64,000 bases of DNA, taken from Lentisphaeria bacterium (GTDB lineage: Bacteria > Verrucomicrobiota > Lentisphaeria > Victivallales > Victivallaceae). Every line of letters begins with the position of its first letter. The stretch's first letter is position 1. Below the pieces are notes generated by a model. That model searched no databases. It was given only the letters and a program-made list of their open reading frames with translations, and was not told the DNA's origin. The position numbers were made by a program, and so were the translations under genes. Shown piece by piece: positions 1-8,477 of the stretch. The stretch lies in contig CP091727.1 in the NCBI GenBank assembly GCA_022009855.1, positions 744,001 through 808,000 of the forward strand, in the 5' to 3' direction.

Positions 1-606
1 AAGCTCCAGCACCATATCGCGGAAATCGGGATTCTGCACCAGAGCTTCCCGGCTGCACCACGCCATCGCATCCGTACCGCCCCACGAGGAGTGGACTATC
101 CCTACCGTCACTCCGGTCGCCTGCGCCACTTCGCGGGCGAAGTAGAATGCCGCAGCGGAAAACACTCTGCCGTTTCCGTGCCCAGGCCGCATCCAGCGGG
201 CGTGAAACTCCGCCCGTCCACCGGTCCGCGCGCAGTGCGGAACGTTCAGCATGCGGACATTTTCCGTCTTCTCCGCCTCCAACGCTTCTGCCGCACTTAC
301 GGCACCGAGCGCCATCTCCATATTCGACTGCCCGGAGGCCAGCCACACTTCGCCGACCATGATTTCCCGCAGGACACAGCGCTCACCACTGCCGATCTGC
401 TCCGCCTCCAGCACGAACGGCCCGCCTGCCTCGCAGGGTGAGAACCGGACCAGAAACCTGCCGTCCGGAGTCGACAACACCCGCCGGCTTTCGCCGCGAA
501 ACCGAACCTCCACCAACCGACGCGGCTCCGCCGTCCCCCACACCGGAATCGGCATCCTCCGCTGCAGAACCGCATAATCCGAAAATACAGAAGCGAACTT
601 GATCAT
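1..606 (-). CDS. sialate O-acetylesterase family protein (3' end beyond window)
   Basis: Carbohydrate esterase of the SGNH/SASA type, expected to remove O-acetyl groups from sialic acid or another acetylated sugar. The visible 202 codons are open from ATG at 606 to the window edge. The N-terminus has the family pattern VLQRRMPIPVWG (about residues 13-24), followed by a beta-rich segment and then EVWLASGQSNMEM, where the Ser of GQSNM is the expected nucleophile. A later SSWGGTDAMAW matches the block after the glycine-rich loop. The catalytic Asp/His region lies outside the window. An AAGGAG Shine-Dalgarno sequence precedes the ATG. The gene follows the MalG-type permease after a terminator-like hairpin, so it may be a distal operon member reached by read-through. 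No signal peptide is obvious at the chosen start. Confidence 0.85.
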   Translation of the reverse strand, partial: MIKFASVFSDYAVLQRRMPIPVWGTAEPRRLVEVRFRGESRRVLSTPDGRFLVRFSPCEAGGPFVLEAEQIGSGERCVLREIMVGEVWLASGQSNMEMALGAVSAAEALEAEKTENVRMLNVPHCARTGGRAEFHARWMRPGHGNGRVFSAAAFYFAREVAQATGVTVGIVHSSWGGTDAMAWCSREALVQNPDFRDMVLEL

Positions 607-619
607 ACCTTGCTCCTTG

Positions 620-651
620 AAAAACAAAAAGGAAGCGGCGGTGCCGCTTCC
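620..651 (-). terminator. intrinsic terminator after the permease gene
   Basis: An 8-bp stem (GGAAGCGG paired with CCGCTTCC, 631-651) is followed on the minus strand by a T-rich tract. The ribosome-binding site of the next gene (about 612-620) abuts the T tract, so the esterase may be expressed only by read-through. Confidence 0.7.
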
Positions 652-669
652 CGGTGAAAAACACGCCTC

Positions 670-1501
670 TCAACCCTTGACCGCGCCCGATGAGAGACCG
701 CGGATGAAGAGCTTCATACAGAAGATAAACAGAATCACCAGCGGAATCGAGGCGATCGTATACCCCGCCATCAACTGCCCCCAGTTCTTGGTATACTCGC
801 CCTCCAGGTGGAGCAGCGCCACCGCGATCGTCTGCAGATTGGTGTCGCGCAGATAGAGCAGCGGGGGAGACGAAGTTGTTCCACTGTCCGATGATCGAGA
901 GAATTCCGAGCGTGCCGAGAATCGGCATCGACATCGGCACCACCACGTGCCAGATCTGGTAGAAGGTGTTGCCGCCGTCGATCTCGATCGCGTCGAAAAG
1001 GTCCTGCGGAATGTCCTCGATGAAGTTCCGCAGCACGAAGATGTTGAAGGCCTGCCCGCCCGCGATGCCGGGCAGGATCAGCGCGAAATGGGTGTTGTAC
1101 AGCCCGAGCGAGGTGATCAGCTTGAACATCGGCACCATGTTCGCCACCGCCGGATACATCATCAGAATGACGAAGATGCCGAAGAGGAACTTCGACCCCG
1201 GCATCCGGTAGCGGGCGAAGAAAAATGCGCCGACCACCGCGCAGACAAGCGTCAGCACGGTCGTGGACATCGCAATGAAGGCGGTGTTGAAGATCTTTCC
1301 GCCGATCTGCTCCCAGCCGTAGACGTAGTTGGCCCAGTGGAACGGAGGCTCCGGAAACCACGGGTTGCGGGCAAACTGCTGATTGTCCTTCAACGAAATG
1401 GTCAACATGAGATAGAAGGGAACAAAGGCAAAAAAGAGTATGATGAGAATGAAGACATGCTTCCAGAATTCCACGAATTTCGATCGAACTACACGAGCCA
1501 T
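670..1501 (-). CDS. carbohydrate ABC transporter permease, MalG type (single-base frameshift)
   Basis: Inner-membrane permease of the binding-protein-dependent sugar transporter family. The N-terminal part has a first transmembrane segment at about residues 14-34 and the EAA loop (DAIEIDGGNTFYQIWHVVVP) that contacts the ATPase. The C-terminus ends MKLFIRGLSSGAVKG, typical of MalG proteins. The frame breaks in a run of five G at 863-867; dropping one base restores WNNFVSPLLYLRDTNLQTIAVALL and the normal length of about 277 residues. The ATG at 1501 has an AGGAG upstream and lies 12 bases after the MalF-type gene. No ATP-binding subunit is encoded nearby, so a shared MsmX-like ATPase elsewhere is likely. 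Confidence 0.85.
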
Positions 1502-1513
1502 TGCTCAAAACTC

Positions 1514-2416
1514 CTATTTGTTTACCCGGACGAATTTGTTGTTGATCAGCGTCAGCACCAGAGTCACCAGGAAGATGACGAAACCGATCGCACAGCCGTA
1601 GCCGAAAAGACCGCGCGAGAAGGCTTCCCGGAAAATCATCAGTCCGGGCACCGTCGCGATCCCGTCGGGACCGCCGTCAATGCCGAGGAACAGGTAGATA
1701 TTCTCCCAGCTCTGAATCGTACCGATGATCATCAGAATCAGGTTGATGCGCACCTGCGTCATGATCAGCGGCAGTTCGATCCGCCAGAAAACGGTCAGCG
1801 GACCGGCACCGTCGATATCCGCCGCTTCATAGATGTCCTCACTGATTCCCTGCAGTCCGGCAAGATAGATCAGCACGCCGAACGCCCCCACCCACGGGAA
1901 CCCCATGAACACCAGCGACGGAATCACCAGCGCCGGATCGGAAAGCCACTGCACGGTGTCGGTCGGAGCGATGAATCCCATCAGCCGCAGCAGTCCGTTC
2001 AGGATACCGCTGTTCGGCTCGTAAAAGTACTTCCAGATCAGAATGCCGACCATCGACGGGATAATCATCGGAATCACAAAGAGAATCCGGTAGAGATACC
2101 CGATCCGGTCGTTGATGACATGGTGAAGAACCACCGCCACCAGAATCGGCAGGATCATCTTGACGATGTTCGCCACCACGAAGATCCCCACCACGTAAAA
2201 ACTTCGCAGCAGGTCGGGGTCCGCAAGCACCCGCCGGAGATAGTCCAGCCCGATGAACTCCTCGACCGTGTCGCCGTCCCAGCGATAGAACATGTGGTAA
2301 ATGCCGTTGAAAATCACCTGGTAGTTGAACAGCAGCACCATGCCGAGCGGCACCACGATCAGCAGGTAGACCGGCCAGTAATAACGCAGCTTTTTGACTG
2401 ATACTTCAATTGCCAT
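1514..2416 (-). CDS. carbohydrate ABC transporter permease, MalF/UgpA type
   Basis: An intact 300-residue membrane protein with about six transmembrane segments, the first at residues 14-34. The EAA-loop motif DIYEAADIDGAGPLTVFWRIELPL is present around residues 205-228, with the conserved Gly and the hydrophobic-Leu-Pro ending. It pairs with the adjacent MalG-type permease to form the channel for a mono- or oligosaccharide. Its start overlaps the end of the binding-protein gene by 11 bases, which implies translational coupling. The substrate cannot be read from the sequence. Confidence 0.9.
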   Translation of the reverse strand: MAIEVSVKKLRYYWPVYLLIVVPLGMVLLFNYQVIFNGIYHMFYRWDGDTVEEFIGLDYLRRVLADPDLLRSFYVVGIFVVANIVKMILPILVAVVLHHVINDRIGYLYRILFVIPMIIPSMVGILIWKYFYEPNSGILNGLLRLMGFIAPTDTVQWLSDPALVIPSLVFMGFPWVGAFGVLIYLAGLQGISEDIYEAADIDGAGPLTVFWRIELPLIMTQVRINLILMIIGTIQSWENIYLFLGIDGGPDGIATVPGLMIFREAFSRGLFGYGCAIGFVIFLVTLVLTLINNKFVRVNK

Positions 2417-4075
2417 TTTCGCTATATTCCTTCAATCGCCCCAGTTCATGCACCAGCGTCTCGTTGTTTTTGGCAGCCCGGTAACGGCTGACAATGCCTT
2501 CCAGGTTGATGGCACCCCGCATCCGGCTGAGCCGGATATCCGCCGGAGAAATATCGCCGGTCCATTCGGTAAACGCCAGCGCGGAACGGGTTCCATCCAT
2601 GCTCCAGAGCGTCCGCATCACGCCGAGGTTGTTTTCATTGATCTCGTCGATCAGGAACTTCCGAACCGAGAGGAAGTCGTTCCAGAACGCCTCCTTCGGA
2701 TTCGGCGGATTGGTGATGATGATGTTTTCCAGACGCTGCAGCGTCTTGCGGTTGCCGTAAACGCCGGTGTTGAACGGCGGAGAGACCGCGGTGTTCGGCG
2801 TATTGGTGATCGGTTCAAGCGCCTCCATCAGACCGGTGTACTTCACTTTCTTGAGCGATGAAAGCCACTTGCAGTGATCCACCATCGTCAGCTGGTTGAT
2901 TTTGTAGCTGGTGATGAACCGCAGGAAGTCGAGCGCCAGATCGAAGTTCTTCGTCTTCTTCGGAATGCCGAATTTGCCGCCGATGCCGCTGCCCAGCTCC
3001 GTGATCCGCCCGTAGGAGTATTTGCCCAGCGGGTGATCCTTGGCCAGCAGCGGAATGTTGATGATCTTCACCGGAAACGGGGAGTTGTTGACCATGCTGT
3101 ACGCATTCCAGCTGCCGTCGAGGAAGTAGCCGACGTTGCCGGAGAAGAAGAGGTACTTGGTCTGCTCCAGGTCGATCGCCGGAAACCCGTCGGCAAAATA
3201 CTGGCCGATCTCCGTGACCAGCTCCACCGGGCGGAGCAGCACATCCTTGTCCAGTTCGCCGTCGTTGACCTGGCGGAAGAGCGTCCCCTGCGTGACGCCG
3301 TAGCCGAAGTCGTTTCCGGTGTCGGAAAGTCCGCTGCACAGCTGCGACGTGTAGTTGCTGAAGAGCTGGCCGAGCGTTCCCTTGTCGAAACCGCGCACGC
3401 CGATCGGAATGATCGGGCGATTGTGCCGCAGCCCGTACTCCCGCATCTTCTCGCAGCTGTCCAGCCACTGGGCGACGGTTTCCGGCATCTTGTCGTTTCC
3501 CACCGCCTTCTGATAGAGATCCAGATTGACGTAGACGCGGGTCGTCATCGCGAAAAAGGCAGACGCCGAAGAATTCGCTGTAGGAGAGATCGAGCGCGGC
3601 GAGCATGTCGTCGGAGAAACTCTCGCGCCAGCTGTAGTTCTCCAGCGGTGTACCCGCGTTCCAGGGATTCTTCTCGCCGATGTAGGGCGACAGCGGCGTG
3701 AAATACTGGTTGTGAATGTCGGAGTTGCCGGAGAGCTCCAGCACATCGGCCGGTTCTCCGCCGATCAGCTGGGTCAGGAACCACTGCGAATACCCGCGCA
3801 CCGGCACGGCCACCTGCCGTACCCGAACCTTGACCCCCTGTTTTTCCTTTTCCTTCTCGTAGATCTTGATCGCCTCTTCGAACCCCCTCGCGGAATCCGT
3901 CTTCCAGCTGCCAGTGGGCGAAGGTCAGCACCTTGGTGTCGGGGGAGAAAACGGTCATGCCGCCGTGATTCCGGATCACCATGATCACCGAGAGGATGAA
4001 AAAGGCGACGGCGAGCCACACTCCCACCTTCTGAAATTTACTGCCGAAGGTCACTTCATCATCGATTTTGCTCAT
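2406..4075 (-). CDS. membrane-anchored extracellular sugar-binding protein (two frameshifts)
   Basis: Solute-binding component of the sugar ABC transporter. After a short cytoplasmic start there is one hydrophobic helix (about residues 15-35) without a clear cleavage site, so the protein is probably tethered. The mature part begins VLTFAHWQLEDGFREG, the usual first beta strand of the family, and includes GGEPADVLEL and later SYGRITELGSGIGGKFGIPK. Two indels split it: a run of five C at 3883-3887 and a run of five A at 3553-3557. One base too many at each explains the breaks. Repaired length is about 556 residues. The ATG overlaps the stop of the upstream TPR-like gene as ATGA, and its own end overlaps the permease start. 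Confidence 0.8.
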
Positions 4076-4891
4076 TTCCGCTTGCCTTCCGCTTTGATTT
4101 CATTGAGGAAACGCTGGGCGACCACAGCCTGGGCCGAAAACGGATACTTCTTCAGATATTCGTTGAAGTATTTGACCGCCAGGGGCAGGTCCCCCACCTT
4201 CTTGTAGAGGAAAAAGCCGATCCGGAACAGCGCCGAACGGTCTTCACTGGGATTGGCGAACCCGAGCTCATACCCGTCGATCAGATGACGGACCGCGGTC
4301 TTGTAGTCCCTGCGCATGTTGATGTATTCATATTCGGCCAGCAGATGGATCGGCGGCAGCAGCTTCCGATCCCCCTTGAAATCGGCGATGAACTGTTCGA
4401 CCCGGTCGAACATCGCCTCGGAACTCTTCGGCGACTCCATCTGCTCGCGCATCATGTAAAAAGAACGCATCGCGCGCCGCCTGCGACCCCGGTGCCAGCT
4501 TGAGGATCTTCTCGTAGATTTCGTTGTGGTCGTATTTGTCGCCCTTCGTTTCATAGATGTCGCGACGCTGCTTCATCAGCTGCGAAGTGCGGGCCAGCGA
4601 AAGCCCCGCCTGAAGCCGGTAGCGCAGCGGAACGCTCTGATCCATGAAGAGTTCCATTAGTTTCGTCTGGCCGGCTTCGATCTGCTGATTGGCGCGATCG
4701 TAAAGATCGCAGAGTCCGGAAACCAGTTTGGCTTCCGGCAGTTCCGGATGCTCTCCGGCGAGCTTGCGCGCCACCGGGTAGTTCATCTGGGAATAGCTCC
4801 GCAGCAACGTCACGGCAGGCGCCTCTTCGGCGGCGGATGCGACTGTGGCCGCCGCCGCGAGCAAAGTGACGCCCCATGCTGATTTCACCAT
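4072..4891 (-). CDS. exported tetratricopeptide-like protein of unknown function (frameshift)
   Basis: A protein of about 272 residues with a signal peptide (MVKSAWGVTLLAAAATVASA, cleavage near residue 20). It consists mainly of paired alpha helices with TPR-like spacing; the last repeats contain LAVKYFNEYLKKYPFSAQAV. A run of five A at 4458-4462 breaks the frame; removing one base joins AARDAFF to YMMREQME. The start at 4891 is chosen because a perfect AAAGGAGGTG lies just upstream and the signal peptide begins there. It is the first gene of the transporter operon and is coupled to the binding-protein gene through an ATGA overlap. A scaffolding or substrate-handling role in the periplasm is inference only. 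Confidence 0.65.
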
Positions 4892-4973
4892 TGCACCTCC
4901 TTTAGATTCAAGGCACGAAATGAGACCGCGTACGCGTCCACACCCCCGTCTGAATCTGCGTATGAATAATTGA

Positions 4974-4987
4974 CCGGTCGAAACCGG
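4974..4987 (-). other. small hairpin in the 5' leader of the transporter operon
   Basis: A perfect 5-bp stem (CCGGT/ACCGG) closes a TTCG loop within the roughly 110-base leader between the promoter at 5008-5036 and the first ATG at 4891. It could stabilise the mRNA 5' end. No riboswitch was recognised. Confidence 0.35.
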
Positions 4988-5007
4988 CGGCTCGATTTTA
5001 TTTTTTA

Positions 5008-5036
5008 ATAATAGCATAAATCAGTTCGGTTTACAA
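5008..5036 (-). promoter_or_regulatory. sigma-70 promoter for the sugar transporter operon
   Basis: On the minus strand, TTGTAA (5031-5036) and TATTAT (5008-5013) are separated by exactly 17 bases in an AT-rich island between two operons. It points at the TPR-like gene starting at 4891. Confidence 0.65.
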
Positions 5037-5094
5037 TAGATTTTGACAGTTTTTTTTATTTTTTTCGGAGCGCCGAACAATTTCTGAGCGCCGT

Positions 5095-7149
5095 TCAGGG
5101 GCGGAACCGGGCGGCAAGATACCGCAGGAGAAAGCGGCGAAGTTCTTCCTTCTCCTCAGGGGAGAGGCCGCTGCCGCGTTCCAGCCGCCGCAGCAGTTCC
5201 GGCGCGGTGGGTTCCGCATCGGGAGCCAGCAGGCCGCGCCGACGAAGCTCCCGGCACCGACGGAGAAACTCCGCCTGAATCCGGCGGCGGGCCGGCGAAA
5301 GCGAAGGACTCCGCTTGCGGCGCCGCAGCCAGCGCCGGATGAAGAGAACCAGAAGCAGCACCAGAACCGGTCCGATGACCGGATGCAGGAAGAGGAAGAC
5401 AAGAAACTGCCCGAACACCTCCGCAACATCGATGATCGCCGTCGCAATCCGTCCGCAGCGCAGGTCGGCGAGCAGTCTGCGCCAGCCGAAGGCAAAAAGA
5501 TCGGCGCTTCCGGCGAATGAACTGCGCCAGTTATCCGGCGGCGGAACCGGCTCGATTGCCGAAGACGGGGTGGCGTCCAGCAGCACCCACTCGCCGCGGT
5601 CGCGGTCATAAGCCTCCGTCCAGGCGTGGGCGTTGCCGACGCGGGCGATGTAATACCGCCCCGACGGATGCTCTTCAAAACAGACCACTCCGCTCACATA
5701 GCGGGCGGGAATGCCGTTTTCGCGCAGCAGCAGAGTCAGGGCGCCGGCGAAAAGTTCGCAATGCCCTTCACGATGCCTCCGGAGAAAATATCGGATCGGA
5801 TCAACCCGGTACGGCGACCCGGGCCACTCCAGCGAATAGCGGAAATTCTTCCGGAAAAAGTTGATCGCCCGCGTAAAACGCTCCGCATCGCTTCCTGCCT
5901 CGTCGAGACCGATCTCCTGCGAAACGGCCTGCAGCACCCGGCGGAGCCGCCGGGGAACCTTCAGATATTCCTCGTCGGGCGGGGCGGGTTCCTGCCAGGC
6001 GGCCCGGGCAACGACGCGGGGGACCAGCAGGGTGTAGCCTCCGTCGCGGATGAAGCCTTCGCTGCCGAGCTGGCCGTCCGCACCGCGGCTCACCTGATCG
6101 GCGATCACCTCGACACCGGTGACGTTCCCGGGAGCGGCCAGCCGGGTGTCGACCAGCGGTTCCGCAGGGAAAATACGGATTCGGCTACCCCGGCGCTCGG
6201 CGGACGTCACCGCATACAGCTGATCGGCCGCCATCCAGTTCTCGGAGGCGATCGGTTCGAGCGCGATCCTCCCATTGTCTCCGGAATCGTGCCAGGCACC
6301 CCGCTCGTAACGGGAAAAAACATTGAGCCGCAAATAGCCCGGTGGCGCCGGAGAGACGGCCCGAAGCACCACTTCGGCGGCCCTCCGCCGCTGTTCCGGG
6401 GGAACGGTCGATAAAGTTCGGGAGCGCCGCCGAGCCGGTTCTGGCGCTGGGCACGGCCCCGGTTGAGCTGGCGGATTCCCCATGCGGAGCAGGGAGTTTT
6501 CCCAGGAGCGGATCTTCTGTTCGTACTGCCGGTAGAGCCGGATACTGCCGAAAAAAAGCGCTCCCGTCAGTACGAGGGAGACCGCCAGGGCGGCGAGATG
6601 AACGCCTCGCGGCCGCTCTCCGCCGGAACGCGAAGCAAGCAGCACCGCAATGACCGAAACACCGAAACAGCCTCCGTAGAACAGGGTGAAGTGCTGTTTC
6701 AGCAGGAAATCCAGCGCCATGCGGTCCGCTTCGGGGAAATTTCTCCGAAGGTCGCCGCAGACCAGGAAGGCCAGCAGAGCCGCCGCCGCCGCGATTCCGA
6801 CGGAATTTCCCCGCCGGCGGAATCCGGCCGTCAGCGCCGCCGCGTAGAACAAGAACGAAATGAGAATGCCGGGACGCAGAAAATAGGCCATGAATCCAAA
6901 CCGTTCCATTCGAATCGGCGCCAGATAGTTGCCGAACGCGGTCAGGATCAGCGCGACGATTATGGAGTAGGTCACGGTCCGGTCCGTGACGCGCCAGCCT
7001 CCCGGCGACAGGGCGGCCAGAAGGAGCAGCCCCGCCGTCAACACGGCAACGTGCGGCAGATCCGCGGCGACGCTGAAGCAGAGAACTGCCGGCAGCAGAA
7101 TCGACGCGACGAGAAAGACAATTCGACGGGATGAGCCGGTCCGGTTCAC
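5095..7149 (-). CDS. transglutaminase-like membrane protein (DUF3488/DUF4129-type architecture)
   Basis: A polytopic protein with a cytoplasm-distal transglutaminase-like cysteine-protease fold. Several N-terminal transmembrane helices (about residues 10-200) precede an extracytoplasmic domain. The catalytic triad is visible as Cys in EGHCELFAGAL, His in GNAHAWTEAY and Asp in LLDATPSS. A further transmembrane helix (FLVFLFLHPVIGPVLVLLLVL) and a basic helical tail follow. The GTG at 7149 is chosen because it overlaps the stop of the DUF58 gene as GTGA; an in-frame ATG at 7200 would add 17 residues. The pairing of DUF58 with a membrane transglutaminase is common in bacteria. The substrate is unknown; peptide bond hydrolysis or crosslinking in the envelope is plausible. 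Confidence 0.8.
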   Translation of the reverse strand: MNRTGSSRRIVFLVASILLPAVLCFSVAADLPHVAVLTAGLLLLAALSPGGWRVTDRTVTYSIIVALILTAFGNYLAPIRMERFGFMAYFLRPGILISFLFYAAALTAGFRRRGNSVGIAAAAALLAFLVCGDLRRNFPEADRMALDFLLKQHFTLFYGGCFGVSVIAVLLASRSGGERPRGVHLAALAVSLVLTGALFFGSIRLYRQYEQKIRSWENSLLRMGNPPAQPGPCPAPEPARRRSRTLSTVPPEQRRRAAEVVLRAVSPAPPGYLRLNVFSRYERGAWHDSGDNGRIALEPIASENWMAADQLYAVTSAERRGSRIRIFPAEPLVDTRLAAPGNVTGVEVIADQVSRGADGQLGSEGFIRDGGYTLLVPRVVARAAWQEPAPPDEEYLKVPRRLRRVLQAVSQEIGLDEAGSDAERFTRAINFFRKNFRYSLEWPGSPYRVDPIRYFLRRHREGHCELFAGALTLLLRENGIPARYVSGVVCFEEHPSGRYYIARVGNAHAWTEAYDRDRGEWVLLDATPSSAIEPVPPPDNWRSSFAGSADLFAFGWRRLLADLRCGRIATAIIDVAEVFGQFLVFLFLHPVIGPVLVLLLVLFIRRWLRRRKRSPSLSPARRRIQAEFLRRCRELRRRGLLAPDAEPTAPELLRRLERGSGLSPEEKEELRRFLLRYLAARFRP

Positions 7150-8477
7150 AGCGACAGCACCTCCCCTCTTCGGATCGCCGAGGGAGAAACGGCGATGCAT
7201 CCCTCCGGCAGCGTTTCGGTCGCGGACTCGCCGATCAGGACGGCGCGGACGGAAACTCCGCGTTCGCGGAGCTGCTCCAGGAAACGACGGCGGCCGTCGT
7301 CCAGCCCGAGCAGCAGGACCGCCGCTCCTCCGATCCGGGTGATGTCGCGGAAGAGCTCCGGTTCGAGCCGGGAAAGCGCCGGCTTCGGCGAAGGTTCGAT
7401 TCCGGCGAGGATGTCGCAGACCGAATCGAAGGAGGCGGTGTTCCGCCCGGTTTCGAGCCGGTAGACATCCGGCCCGGCGGCGAAAAGTTCCACCACCGCC
7501 TCGCCGCGGGAAAAGTAGTCGGCCAGCGCGGCGGCGAGCTCGAGAGCCGCCTCCAGCCGCTCCTCCGGTCCCCGGCGGCGGAAGCGCAGCGACCAGAAGG
7601 ACGCGGGTTCCACGAAGGTGTCGACAATCAGAGCGACACGCTTCAGTTCATTCTCCTCGAACTCCTTGACCACGAAGCTGCCGGTGCGGGCGCTCCCGGG
7701 CCAGTCGATCCGCCGGATGTCGTCTCCGTCGCGATAATCGCGCACCCCGATGAGGTCGGCGGACTCCCCTACCTTGGAGTAGCTCGCCGAACCGGCAGTC
7801 TGACAACGCCGTCCCACCGGCATCGCAAAACGGTGCAGTGGAGTGAATGCGGGGTATACCGTCAGCATCGCACCGCCGCGGCTGCGGCAGCTCCACTTCA
7901 CGAGCCGGAAGGGGAAGCCCGACTCAACCCGCGGAGCATAGAGGCGGTAACGCCCCCGCCGGACCGCCCGCACCATTCCCGCCGTCGTCGCGGACGCCCC
8001 TCCCCGCAGGACAGCGAGCGACGCGGCGGATTCCATCTTCACCCCGCCGCATAGTCGAAAGGATCAAACGTAAGATCGTAAGCGGGGAGCCGGCGTAAAT
8101 TCCGCACCCGGAACACGGTCCGGAAGGCCGACCCGTTCCGCACCCGCGCCGGAAGGGAACGGCGTATCTCAATGCGGGGGGCGGAACACCATTCCCACGA
8201 TCGTTTCCACCAGAATGACCGCCAGAAAAAGCGGCACCACAACGCGCATCGGCGCCTCCATTGCGACGGAGGCGTAGAGCAGTGCCAGCAGCATTGCGGG
8301 CAGCAACCAGAGCGCGACCGGAGAGAAGACGCTGCGGAGAATGGCCCAGCTCCAGGCGGCGAGGGCCAGCGTGCTGGATCGGTAGCGTCCTCTCCTCCGG
8401 AGCATGGCGGGCTGAAATGACGGCGGCCCGTCGAGAAAGCGGGTGAAGATCCGGCGGCAGAACGCATTCAATCCCAT
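7146..8477 (-). CDS. DUF58 domain-containing protein (two indels)
   Basis: The N-terminal segment from ATG 8477 has two transmembrane helices (about residues 30-85). After a beta-sandwich region comes the DUF58 signature YRDGDDIRRIDWPGSARTG with the following VVKEFEEN. The C-terminal half resembles a von Willebrand A fold. Two indels split it: six G at 8176-8181 (one too many) and a G run near 8042-8046 (probably one too few). Without them the protein is about 443 residues, normal for this family. A GTG at 8042 could be read as a separate start, but the upstream segment completes the family's domain order. The ATG directly abuts the stop of the YdbH-like gene. No MoxR-type ATPase gene is adjacent. 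Confidence 0.75.

Noticed and set aside
8039..8477. Short membrane protein separate from the DUF58 gene
   Set aside because: Joined to the next frame it supplies exactly the two N-terminal helices and first beta region that DUF58 proteins have; the split lies in a G run.
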